Shown one piece after another: positions 36,617 to 47,500 of a DNA stretch of 64,000 nt. Every line of letters begins with the position of its first letter. The first letter of the stretch is position 1. The position numbers and the translations under genes are program-made. The stretch comes from Adineta vaga (Eukaryota; Rotifera), in contig CP075496.1 of NCBI GenBank assembly GCA_021613535.1, positions 14,694,001-14,758,000 of the forward strand. Direction: 5' to 3'. The notes under the pieces are model-generated. The model did not search any database. It saw nothing but the letters and a program-made list of their open reading frames with translations, and was not told the DNA's origin.

Positions 36617-37629
36617 ATATGGGTGTTTCCATCGTACTTGTGACACGTTTACACCGAACCTCACCAAATTGTTTGAAAGTTTCAGGGGTTGTGTAATAAC
36701 CATTTTTAAGACTTTTTCACTCTTGGACGAAAGTCATGCCACCTCTTGCTGAGGAACTGCAGCCCAAATACCATGTACTCTCCGGAACGATTTTTTCAAG
36801 CAATTTATCCGTATAAACGACGTAGTTTTGTACCACTCTATGCTATAGAAATTCTGATGATAGATTCGGATTCCTCATCACCAAGTCTATCAGAATCACT
36901 ATTTGTTTTTAAATTTTTGAAGGGGGGTTGCTAGAAATCCTATTATACAGGTGGCGTTTCCAGGCCCCAAAACTCGTTTAATAGAGGACTCTGGACATAG
37001 TGAAGTGTCACGTTTGATAGAGGAACAAAAGTTCTGTCGAAACATATATTTGCCGCCGGGAGGGAGTGAGTTTTTCCCGAAGTCGGATTTTCAACGACCT
37101 TCACATAGTTTTTTCTGACATCATAAATTTTTTTCCGTCAAAAATCCGACTTCGGGAAAAACTCACTCCCTCCCGGCGGCAAATATATGTTTCGACAGAA
37201 CTTTTGTTCCTCTATCAAACGTGACACTTCACTATGTCCAGAGTCCTCTATTAAACGAGTTTTGGGGCCTGGAAACGCCACCTGTATAATAGGATTTCTA
37301 GCAACCCCCCTTCAAAAATTTAAAAACAAATAGTGATTCTGATAGACTTGGTGATGAGGAATCCGAATCTATCATCAGAATTTCTATAGCATAGAGTGGT
37401 ACAAAACTACGTCGTTTATACGGATAAATTGCTTGAAAAAATCGTTCCGGAGAGTACATGGTATTTGGGCTGCAGTTCCTCAGCAAGAGGTGGCATGACT
37501 TTCGTCCAAGAGTGAAAAAGTCTTAAAAATGGTTATTACACAACCCCTGAAACTTTCAAACAATTTGGTGAGGTTCGGTGTAAACGTGTCACAACTTGTG
37601 ACTCACAAGTACGATGGAAACACCCATAT
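36617..37629. repeat. Large palindrome 2 (arms about 480 bp, 49-nt loop)
   Basis: Left arm 36617-37091 and right arm 37141-37629 are reverse complements with almost no mismatch. A 62-codon frame (36746-36934 and, inverted, 37298-37486) gives the same peptide from both arms. The right arm carries a 14-bp extra segment near 37592. The ends read ATATGGGTGTTTCC. Near-identity means recent formation or gene conversion between arms. The 62-codon ORF has no recognised domain and is probably not a gene. Confidence 0.92.
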
Positions 37630-37915
37630 TCTGTTTCTTTTCAAATTTTTAATAAATATGAGGGAATAAATTATAACCAGTCTTAATTTGGGCAGTTTTA
37701 TAATCAATGATTACGATAATAATGATTAGAATAATGTCGAAATATGAATGAGCGATAATACGATCATTACGCCGCAACTGCGGTACAACTGCGATTTGTT
37801 TTCGCAATTTTATTGCAATCGAAAAGACGGGTAGCCTTCATTTAGTTTTAATATAAAACTCGCGCGCTGCATAACGATATGTATCCTATCAGTATACGAA
37901 TCGATAACTTCGTCA
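37630..37915. other. Presumed promoter region of the methyltransferase gene
   Basis: No repeat. GC content rises in the last 70 bases before the ATG (CTCGCGCGCTGC at 37859). Confidence 0.4.
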
Positions 37916-38734
37916 ATGAGCGAGAAGGAGACGGAGCCTACATCGGCGCAAAAAGAACAACACAGAGCAGTCAGTAATTATGACGAGGATGCGCTCGCCG
38001 ATCAATACGCCAATGCCACCCATAAAACAAATCTCTACCGTCAAATCATGGACACTTTTAATATCAAACAGCTAATTGGCCGTGTTTGTCCACGTTCTTC
38101 TCAACCAATTGAAAAGATTCTTGATGTAGGCTGCGGTCAGGGTTCAGTCGCAAGACAATTAGTCCAAGATGGGGTTGCCAAATTCGTAGTTGGCGCAGAT
38201 GTGTCTAAGGACATGATTCGTTTGGCTATCGAAGCAAGCAAGGAAGATAATGAGAATTATAAATATCTAGTCCAAGATGTTCGCGACTTAACATCAAATA
38301 CAATAGGCGGTACATTTCCCATCGTCATATCGATTTATGTGTTGCAATATGCTCAAACGACCGATGATCTTTTTTCTATGTTATCTGGGATTCGTCGAGT
38401 ATGCAGCGAATTCTTCGTTGGCATCATTCCTAATCCCTTTTTCTTAACACATCAAGCTCACAAGTTCAACAAATACGGACTCAAGGTTCTTTTTCCCGAC
38501 CAACTCAAGGATGGTACCAGCTTTTCAGTTACGTTTGACTTCGATAAGCCGAACTCGTTTACAGTTACTAACTTTTGGTATACTGCTGAAACATACGAAA
38601 ATATGTTTCGAAAAGCTGGCTTTCGTACATTCGAATGGGTCGATATGCATGTCAATACCCAAGCAACGGAGGAGCAAAAAGTATTTTTCGCCGACTTTGC
38701 ACAAAAGGGTATAGGATTCGTCGCTGGCGTGTAA
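37916..38734 (+). CDS. Class I SAM-dependent methyltransferase
   Basis: Intronless ORF of 272 aa, starting at the first ATG after in-frame stops. Motif I is ILDVGCGQG (68-76). The acidic residue binding the ribose is in VVGADVS (D95), the adenine-side acidic residue in VQDVRDL (D121), and the post-motif helix is IVISIYVLQY. The C-terminal part (SFSVTFDFDKPNSFTVTNFWYT..TYENMFRKAGF) fits a substrate-binding cap of small-molecule methyltransferases. The substrate cannot be told. Base composition is less AT-rich than the neighbouring spliced genes and there are no introns, which would fit horizontal acquisition, but that is not proven. It sits between a palindrome and a satellite array. Confidence 0.85.
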   Translation: MSEKETEPTSAQKEQHRAVSNYDEDALADQYANATHKTNLYRQIMDTFNIKQLIGRVCPRSSQPIEKILDVGCGQGSVARQLVQDGVAKFVVGADVSKDMIRLAIEASKEDNENYKYLVQDVRDLTSNTIGGTFPIVISIYVLQYAQTTDDLFSMLSGIRRVCSEFFVGIIPNPFFLTHQAHKFNKYGLKVLFPDQLKDGTSFSVTFDFDKPNSFTVTNFWYTAETYENMFRKAGFRTFEWVDMHVNTQATEEQKVFFADFAQKGIGFVAGV

Positions 38735-40104
38735 CTTAATAACATGAGCTGGAAACTTTAAAGCCCTCATATATTATTGGCAGAAAAGTTAATAGACTTA
38801 GCTATCATTTGAACAACTCATACACTAACGCAGCTAGCAACTTAATATTTCCAAAAAATAAAAGAGAAGAATAAGTTTAATTATTTATGCAAAACTCGCG
38901 GTGATCATACTATCCGCTGGCGCCAAAAGAAGTCAAACTTTTTACACATTTCTATGGAAGATACAAAAGTGTTTTCCGAAAAAGAAATCCCAGTCATGCA
39001 TAAAAGAAATGTGAATCGGGTGAGGCGAGCATTCTACGACACAATTCAACTAGGATTAGTCATATGATGCGTTATAGCGGTTTCCTAGATATTGTGTGTA
39101 TTTGGCAAATCGCATGAACATCCGAAGATTCAAAAAGTATTCTTCAAACAGTTCTATTAGTCAAATTAGTCATCGTATATCTAATCGGAATTATTGCGAT
39201 TGAGGGTGCTTCGGAACCACTGAGAAAGATGTATCTCGACCGAGGTTGCCTTGGAACATAATGAATATAACGAAAAATTTCCTAATTTCCCATTGTGTCG
39301 ATTATATTCAATTATGGCAGTCACATATGAAGCCCGTTTATTCTCTCATACAGCTTTAGAAACAATGAATCTTCCGAAAAACGCTTAACGCATCTTATAG
39401 AATTAGTAGTCTCCTCAGATAGTTACCACTAAGTCATCGATCAAAATGATCCCAAGATCGCAAATATGCTACTTTACCGAGTGCACTTCAAAAAAATCTA
39501 GAAACGAATTTCAGGAAGCAATTGGCGTTATGAGCGTGAGAATGGGCAGTCTTATACAGTCCTCATCCTCATCCCGAAAAAACACTCATGCTATCTGATG
39601 ATGTGGGCGAGGGTGTGAGGATCAATGGTTAACCCTTTTCTACACTCTCACCCACCCTCAAGATCCAGATAAAATGTTTCAACAATCTAAAATTAAAACG
39701 AGAAAAGATCGAAAACAAGCCTAATAAAGACAAATTCTTATCCTGCAGCACAGAACGAAAACAAGAGATTATATGATCGACGACATTATATCTATTATTC
39801 TACAAAAGTATCATCATCATATGTATCAAAACTGTAAATATAGAAAATCAACTTCTTTTCCTGCGTTAGACTTCTATACAAAATCGACAGATCCTCCAAA
39901 AATTTCACTTTCTCTTAACTCGCCTTTCGATATCACCAGGTCTAGGATACAAATCGGAACGATCGCGCGAGACCCTACGGTTTTTACATAAAAATAATTC
40001 AACGAAACAATGATTGGAAATAATCAACCGATAACAATTCTTATCAGAAATTACCAGACCAGATATATCAGTAGTAACCCTATTCCTCCATGTTGCACAT
40101 TCCG
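38735..40104. other. Gap with one hairpin element
   Basis: No supportable gene. Short segments around 39000-39400 look like a decayed coding region but match nothing I know. The hairpin element at 39601-39664 is listed separately. Confidence 0.5.
39601..39664. repeat. Telomere-like hairpin element
   Basis: GTGGGCGAGGGTGTGAG (39603-39619) faces CACTCTCACCCACCC (39643-39657), followed by CTCAAGAT, the complement of the ATCTTGAG terminal motif of the copy at 18471. The loop is about 22 nt. Confidence 0.8.
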
Positions 40105-40945
40105 AAATCGCTACGAATCGCTAGGAACTCCCTGAAAATTCGCCTTGATCCAATCTCGGAGTTAGTTCCCCGAATCAGGTCGTGTACAAATCGTTCGATC
40201 ACTCAGCACGTAGCAATAGGTGAGCCGGGGTAATAACGGTGTAATTACAGTTACAAAATCGCTAGGAATTCCCTGAAAATTCGCCTTGATCCAATCTCGG
40301 AGTTAGTTCCCCGAATTAGATGGTGTACAAATCGTTCGATCACTCAGCACGTAGCAATAGGTGAGCCGGGGTAATAACGGTGTAATTACAGTTACAAAAT
40401 CGCTAGGAATTCCATGAAAATTCGCCTTGATCCAATCTCGGAGTTAGTTCCCCGAATCAGGTCGTGTACAAATCGTTCGATCATTGAGCGCGTAGCAAAA
40501 GGCGAGTCTGAGTGATAAGGGTGTAATTGCGGTTACGAAATCGCTAGGAATCGCTAGGAATTCCATGAAAATTCGCCTTGATCCAATTTCGGAGTTAGTT
40601 CCCCGAATCAGGTCGTGTACAAATCGTTCGATCACTCAGCACGTAGCAATAGGTGAGCCGGGGTAATAACGGTGTAATTACAGTTACAAAATCGCTAGGA
40701 ATTCCATGAAAATTCGCCTTGATCCAATCTCGGAGTTAGTTCCCCGAATCAGGTCGTGTACAAATCGTTCGATCATTGAGCGCGTAGCAAAAGGCGAGTC
40801 TGAGTGATAAGGGTGTAATTCCGGTTACGAAATCGCTAGGAATCGCTAGGAATTGCGGCAAAATTCGCCTTGATCCAATCTCGGAATTTGGTCCCCGAAT
40901 TAGGTCGTGTACAAATCATTCGATCACATGGCGCACATAGCAATA
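40105..40945 (+). repeat. Tandem satellite, about 141-bp unit, six copies
   Basis: Units start near 40105, 40256, 40397, 40538, 40689 and 40830, each at AAATCGCTA(G/C)GAA; the last is truncated. Spacing is 141 bp, or 151 where ATCGCTAGGA is doubled. Two sub-types alternate in the last third of the unit: A has CACTCAGCACGTAGCAATAG, B has CATTGAGCGCGTAGCAAAAG. The visible order A-A-B-A-B suggests an emerging A-B dimer. ORFs inside are chance products of the repeat. Confidence 0.92.
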
Positions 40946-41526
40946 TATGACGGTTTGATTCGAGCACTTAATTGCAGAGTCGAGTGGAATTCGATGCTAC
41001 CTGATTCATTTGGTAATCGAAGCTGTTTGGGAATGCCGGGAATGGGTTGTAACTGACTCCTTGGGTTGAATTGATTCCGAAATGTGCAACATCGTGGAAC
41101 AGGAAGTAGTCTCAGATTTATTGCATCTCGTGCGCCACTGTTCGAGAGCATATTCTGCTTAGATATCCTTAGTTTGAGAAGAATGTTTAGTGAGTTAAAG
41201 TTTTTGGTTGAATTGAGCAATTCACGATTCCTTTTCGTTGAGTTCGGTAGGAAAACTTTTTATTGAAAGTTTGTAACATTTTTATACTCTGCCTAACGTC
41301 ATAAACGACAGATGTGCATCGGTTACATAAATTAGACATTAAAAGCTACCTTTCTATAATATATGAGCATATTTATTTTTAGTTTCGAACCTCGCGAAAA
41401 GTATTATATTTCGTCTGCTTCGGTTCAGTTAAATATCTTTATTTTGGCGAATTTTATCTAGATATTTTCGGGAGTAATGTTTAAAACATTTGAAAAGAAA
41501 ATGCCTCTATGATATTTATTTTTTAG
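40946..41526. other. Gap upstream of the amine transporter-like gene
   Basis: No gene seen. TTTTTTAG lies directly before the ATG at 41527, so a 5' UTR intron may end there. Confidence 0.45.
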
Positions 41527-44500
41527 ATGAATGTATTGTTAGAAACATTGTGGCAACGCTGGCGGGCCTCCAGATTACTTGTTATTATTATTTGTTTTGT
41601 TGCCTTTTTCCTCGAATATACATTATACATGTGTGTCAGTAAGTATGTTTTGATATTTGACTGAAGCTATTAGATATCACCCAAGTTGATAATTATTGTA
41701 TAAATACAACTTCCACGTACCAGAAATCTCTCGGGGTTGCAGAGGATTTTTAACTTTATTTTACTTCGAAAAACTAAAGGAAAGGAAAGAAGTTACTTCT
41801 TTGTAGCGGGTTAAGTAAAGTAAAGATGATATACTTTACTAAAAACGTACGATGATCCTATGTGTGGTCTTACCGACCCTGGCCCTTGTATTATATTCAA
41901 ATTCTTAATATCCAGATCACGTGGGTGAAGTTAGCCCGATATTCAACTGTTTCTTGTGGAGATACGTTAAAGAATTTATGGTGAGTGGATCATGGTGGTG
42001 TTAGTTTTAGAATTCGATTTTGTGTCGAATTATGGAATTGTCGAAGAGAATCATCGGGAAAACCAATTATCGCGCCTGTACTCAAATTTTCACTTCTAAT
42101 GATATCATCGAGAGTTACACTATTCAATAGATAATTAAGTTCTGAACCCAACACACTTAATTTTATACTCAGTACAAGTTCTCAAACTAATTCCGACTAA
42201 CTTTACTCGCGTGGCCTGGACTGCATTTTTATATAAAACCATAATATTGTCATATTTTGCCTTCTAAAAAGTCTTGGCATGCTTAAATTTGTAGAACTGA
42301 GGCCTGGCGAAACTAAAGCTTTTGCGACCGCACCTGAACCTGAAAGGGTCTGGGGCTATCTAGCGGGTTCTATCCGTGTTTCTACTTTGAGCATTTTATG
42401 TAAAATAGATAGGAAACTGAAGTACTTGAATGAATAGAGGTTTTCCACCTCTATAGTCAAAAATGTCTCGTTGATGTTACGCTCGAAAATGTTTCCTGAC
42501 TAAATATATTTTCGAATGCATAAGTTGTACATAGACGGAATCACCATTTGTTTTATGATGAGAATATGCGTACATCCGTTTTTAATCATTTTTTATTAAT
42601 GTTTTATAGCATTTTCGAAGAAATGTTTTATTGAGTTAGATTGAAGTAAGATGCACCCAGGGAAAATTTGCAGTAAAAAAAGTTCGCTTTTTATGACATC
42701 ATTCTATAGATTATGTGTTGCCGATCTCGAATGTCACGTCCCTGGCTGTCAACACTCTTTCCTTGCTGAGATATTTGCAAAATACAGAGAGAGACTGAAA
42801 AAAACCCAAAACACAACTTTTCAGTAAAATGGCCGTAGTTTTTTCCCAGTTTAGTCTTTTCCCTCAACTCAAAGCTTTTAGAATTCAGCATCAAAAGCTG
42901 AGACTAGACAAGTAGTTTTCAAACATCCAGACCTAAAAGTGGATTTGCAAAGGGACCAGAAATCGGATTGACTCGAAAACGTCTGACCAATTTTGCAATC
43001 CTAACACAGGTTTTTTAGAAGGTGTTCAAGCGATTATTCTTGCCTGGTTAGATCCGCACGATACTTAGCTACAAAACAACAAAAAGGGTTTTTTTAAATT
43101 TTGTTTCCTCGCTGAGAAAAACGGTTTTTACTAAGACCATGGCGAATCCAGTGAACATCTTATCGAGATCTCTAGAAAGGTTTCTGGAAGATTTTCGTAA
43201 AAAGTTCAGAAGGCTTAACAACTTTTCTGTAAACATAGAACTGTTTCCTTTAGCAGTAGACTGGAGATGTCTAAGTAAGGTATAGAAACAACATAATTTC
43301 CCTGCAGAATCAGCTTCTAATATATTCTCTCGGTTTTTGCACAACTAAAATCACAATCAACAGTAAAAAAACAGAAGATCATCGCTTCGAAATCAAACTA
43401 AATATACAGATTACTATTGCTAATCCTTGTATGTCTTCGAACTTTAATGGTTGCGTGTGATCATCGTCCTCGACTTCCATTCCTTCTTGTTCATCACTCG
43501 AAATCGTTTCGGATTCATTAGTGAGATTTGCGTTTGATGAACGGTTTTCCCGCATAGTGTGCAAGTGAGCATGAAGTTTTCGCTGTGGACCTATATTAAA
43601 CGGTAGAAGTTGTAAAAGTGATTTACTCTGGATTGTAGAATGGATGATAAGATCAGATAAATTTAGTTGTATTACACATAATCTACATGAACTGATACCG
43701 GTGTATTTATAGGCCGGAGCGACGGAAGGAACACTTGAATACCGAAGAGGGAGAGAGATATATCACGAAACAAAAATGTACTGATTATAAAGACCTGGAA
43801 AAGATAGTATGAATGCATAGAGAGGAGAGAGATATATTGAAAAGAACTGAAGAGACAAGGGTGACAGCGGTACCTATAAAAATTTATCAAAAACCACTTG
43901 AATGCCTCCGAAAATCCTCCAGAAACCTTCTAGAGATGTCGAACAGATGTTCAGTGGATTCACCATACTTCATTTCATCAGTGTGAAGCTAACACCACCT
44001 ATGAATCAACCAATCAGATGACATCCATATTGTACAATACCAATCCATATATTAACAACTGACTATTCCTTAGTTACCAGAAACACCTGTATTCCAAACG
44101 CACTTTTCTTAACTAATTCTCGATCCCCACGCGTAAAATGAAAGAAAAAACTGAAAACACTTAATATATTCACAAAAAGCACCAAACGCATTCCCGACTC
44201 ACATTTCGAAAAAAAATTATAACCATACTACGTTCTGAAACCTAATTAAACACAAGAAATATACAACTGCTACCGCCATACCGCGGCAAAACTTTCACAA
44301 GAAAGTAGTTCCGTTCAAAGGAATTCATTCTGAGGAGAAAAAAATCTCTCCTCCATCATATGCAATGACACATATATGAGTTCGAAGAAAAAAAAAAGAT
44401 TGTCTTTATTTCATCGAAGATTCGTTTTCCCGTGAATAGAACCTACTCTATCCGATGTAGAATTCGATTCTTCATCGACTGCAACAACTTTCATTCCCGG

Positions 44501-47500
44501 AAAACGAATCTTCGATGAAATTGATTCAGTTTGGTTTTCTTACATAGCGAGAAATGCGTCTTTAACCATGATCTCTGTGTTAAATGCTGTGTTAATAATG
44601 AACTGGGATGCAATGGGAATATGTGGATTGCACGGAAAATAGATGGCAGAATGGCTTGGAAGAAATGTAGTTGTATGAAGTATTTTATGTATTATGTTTG
44701 AATGAGTGATGCTTGAAATTGGAAATGAGTTATGGGAGTATCATTCGAAGATGCGATTGGGTTTCGAAATATGTGTTCGGTGACGATTTTTATGGAATGT
44801 GTGCGGTTAAATTTTGACAAGATGTTACTAGAAAATAGTGTTACTAGGGCGACCATGGTCCAATTCCTGGCCTCCATAATGGTGTTTCATGGTTTTGAAT
44901 TTTTTCATTGGCCGATTTTTCGGCCAGTTGGATTTTGTTTTACGTGTTGCTAGCGTTTCGTGGTGCTAGCTTCACACTGATCTTCATTTCGATCAAAAAT
45001 CTCAAAAAGACCAAAAACCGACTTGGCCGTTTCGGCATGGTCTTAGTAAAAACCGTTTTTCTCAGCGAGGAGTGAATCCGATTTCTGGTCCCTTTACAAA
45101 TCCATCTTTAGATCTGGATGTTCGAAAAGTACGGCCATTTTACTGAAATGTTGTGTTTTGCAAATATCTCAGCAAGGAAAGAGTGTTGACAGCCAGGGAC
45201 GTGACATTCGTGATCAGCAACCCATAACCTATAGAATGATGTAATAAAAAAGCGAACTTTTTTTTACTGCAAGCTTGCCCTGGGTGCACCATATATATAT
45301 ATATATGATTTTTGTCATAATTTATTTATAAATTTTGTCATTCTCGAGTTTTGGCTTGAAACTTCGTATACAGAGAGGTCTTAGTCAAGGTAGTTAATTG
45401 TGAAAGTTTTAGCTTTCCTGATGTTTCTCACTGGAGATATGAGCACTAATACTGGTATTTGCAAGTGGCATCAGGTATCACAGCTGTTTCTTCACACAGA
45501 AACAATGACTAGATCTAAAACTTTCACAATAAACTACTCTCACTTAGACCTTTCCTTGTACGAAGTTTCAAGCCAAAACTCGAGAATGAGTTTTTCTGAA
45601 ATCCCTGAGGGGGACCACGGCAGTGTGTTATCCCAGTACCTTAACAATACAATATCTCAACAACAAGAGAGCATGGGGAAAAATCCCTTTAGGGTTTCTA
45701 TTTATACTATGAGCCCTACTTATGGACAAAAAATCAGCTTGATCGGAGGGTGTCACCTGAGGAGGTTCCCTCGTAAGAGCCCAGTGGGCTTCTATTCTGG
45801 GAAAAGTTTAATCACTTTGTCTCTTCGATATTATTCTATGTTCTATTTTTGAAAAATAACAAATATCGAGCATAATAGCAAGCGTAATCGAAAACAAATT
45901 TCATTTTATTAATACAAATTTATTCAATCAAATCTTGTGTGCAAAAGCATTAGATAAAGAAAAAACAATCGCCGAGCAGTTTTGATAATTTTAGACAACA
46001 GAAACTCGAAATAGAACGTATTGAGTTTTTTTCTCTGATATTCAACCGAATGTAATAATCATTGATAAAACGTTATATATAAATATCTTTATTCCCCATT
46101 ATGCAAATATGAATGCAAGGGGAAACAACAGACTCGAGGACTCCATGGATTTTACAGCATTTCAAATTATCTCGGAGTCCTTTGGAGTCTATCGCAGTTC
46201 GTGAAGTCGGTGGACTCCTATAGGTTTGGAGTCCAATGTAGCCTATGGAGTCCCGGGATCCTGAAATATGCCGTTTCCCCTTGTATGAATGCGAGGCGCG
46301 AGATATTGTTTGAATAAAATTATGTTGAAAAATGAAATCTGTTTTCGGTTACGTTTGCTATTATGGTCGACATCACATACCTATGTCATCATTCCGATAT
46401 TTATCATTTTTCAGAAGTGGAAATTGGAATAAGATCAAAGAGCAGATGTGTAGAAAAAAGTGATTATACCGCTTTAAGAAACAGATGAGATAAAATATAG
46501 TCAGTTTTATGTATATGTATGCCCATACAGCGATCGACAAAAAAGGCTTATTAGAACAAACTTATGTTTAGTTTTGATCTAATTTAACCGATTATCTAAT
46601 TACTATATTAATGACGGCTAAAGAAAGAATTGATACAAGAAATATCTCGGTTAAAGTCTAACAATACATCTGCTTACTATTTATAGTTCCAATTATACCG
46701 AACTATCTGTATGAAACTGAGCACAAAACTCGTCAGAATATTGTAAACAACTGTTCGTTGAACTTTACTGGCAAGCTATCCTCAGCGGTAAGTAATATCA
46801 ACAATGATGTCCTTCGTCAAGACATAATATTATAACACCAGGTATGGAACAATGCGAACATTTCCTGTGTTTTCATACGGAACGAAACTCTACGATCCAC
46901 TCAATTGCAAGAGGTCAATAGAAAATGAAAATTTATTATATTAATTTTTATTCCGCTTTCTATTATTTCTATTCGTAAGTAGGAAGCTGCTCGCGTGGGT
47001 ACTCTAATGGCCGCAACAGGAGTTACACAGGTAATCTGAATTTATCTGACTTTTAGCACACGGTCTTCAGTTTGTTTCCAATGCATTAAGAATTTTTCAT
47101 ATCAGTCGACAAAATTTTAAAATACAAATTGTTCTTTGTTTCTATGTATGGCGATATACTTACTGGAGAGGAGTTTTATTGGTTACCGATAATTCTAAGA
47201 ACCAACTGACAAGTTGTCAGTGGATGATTTAACTTTGAAGAGGGTGGGCGTGGATAAGTGAGCGCGTGGATATGGATAAGGGTATTTATATAGATCAAAA
47301 TATTATATATACATACATTCCATATGCTCTCAACACTGAGGATACAATATACTGAACTATCGTAGTGTCTTAACGGGTGTTCTAAAAAGATGGGCCTCTC
47401 GGAACTTTTCAGGTCTCCCTTTGTTGTTTTTATAATTAAGATTTCTTTTTATCAAAAGATAGCGCTTGAAATTTTCTAGAGAAGTTTTTTTTAAATATTC

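Noticed and set aside
36746-37486. Two identical 62-residue ORFs in opposite orientation
   Set aside because: They are the same palindrome-arm sequence read twice, with no domain, signal peptide or splice support. Treated as part of the repeat.
40105-40945. CRISPR-like array
   Set aside because: The repeats are contiguous 141-bp units without unique spacers, in a eukaryotic context, so this is a satellite.
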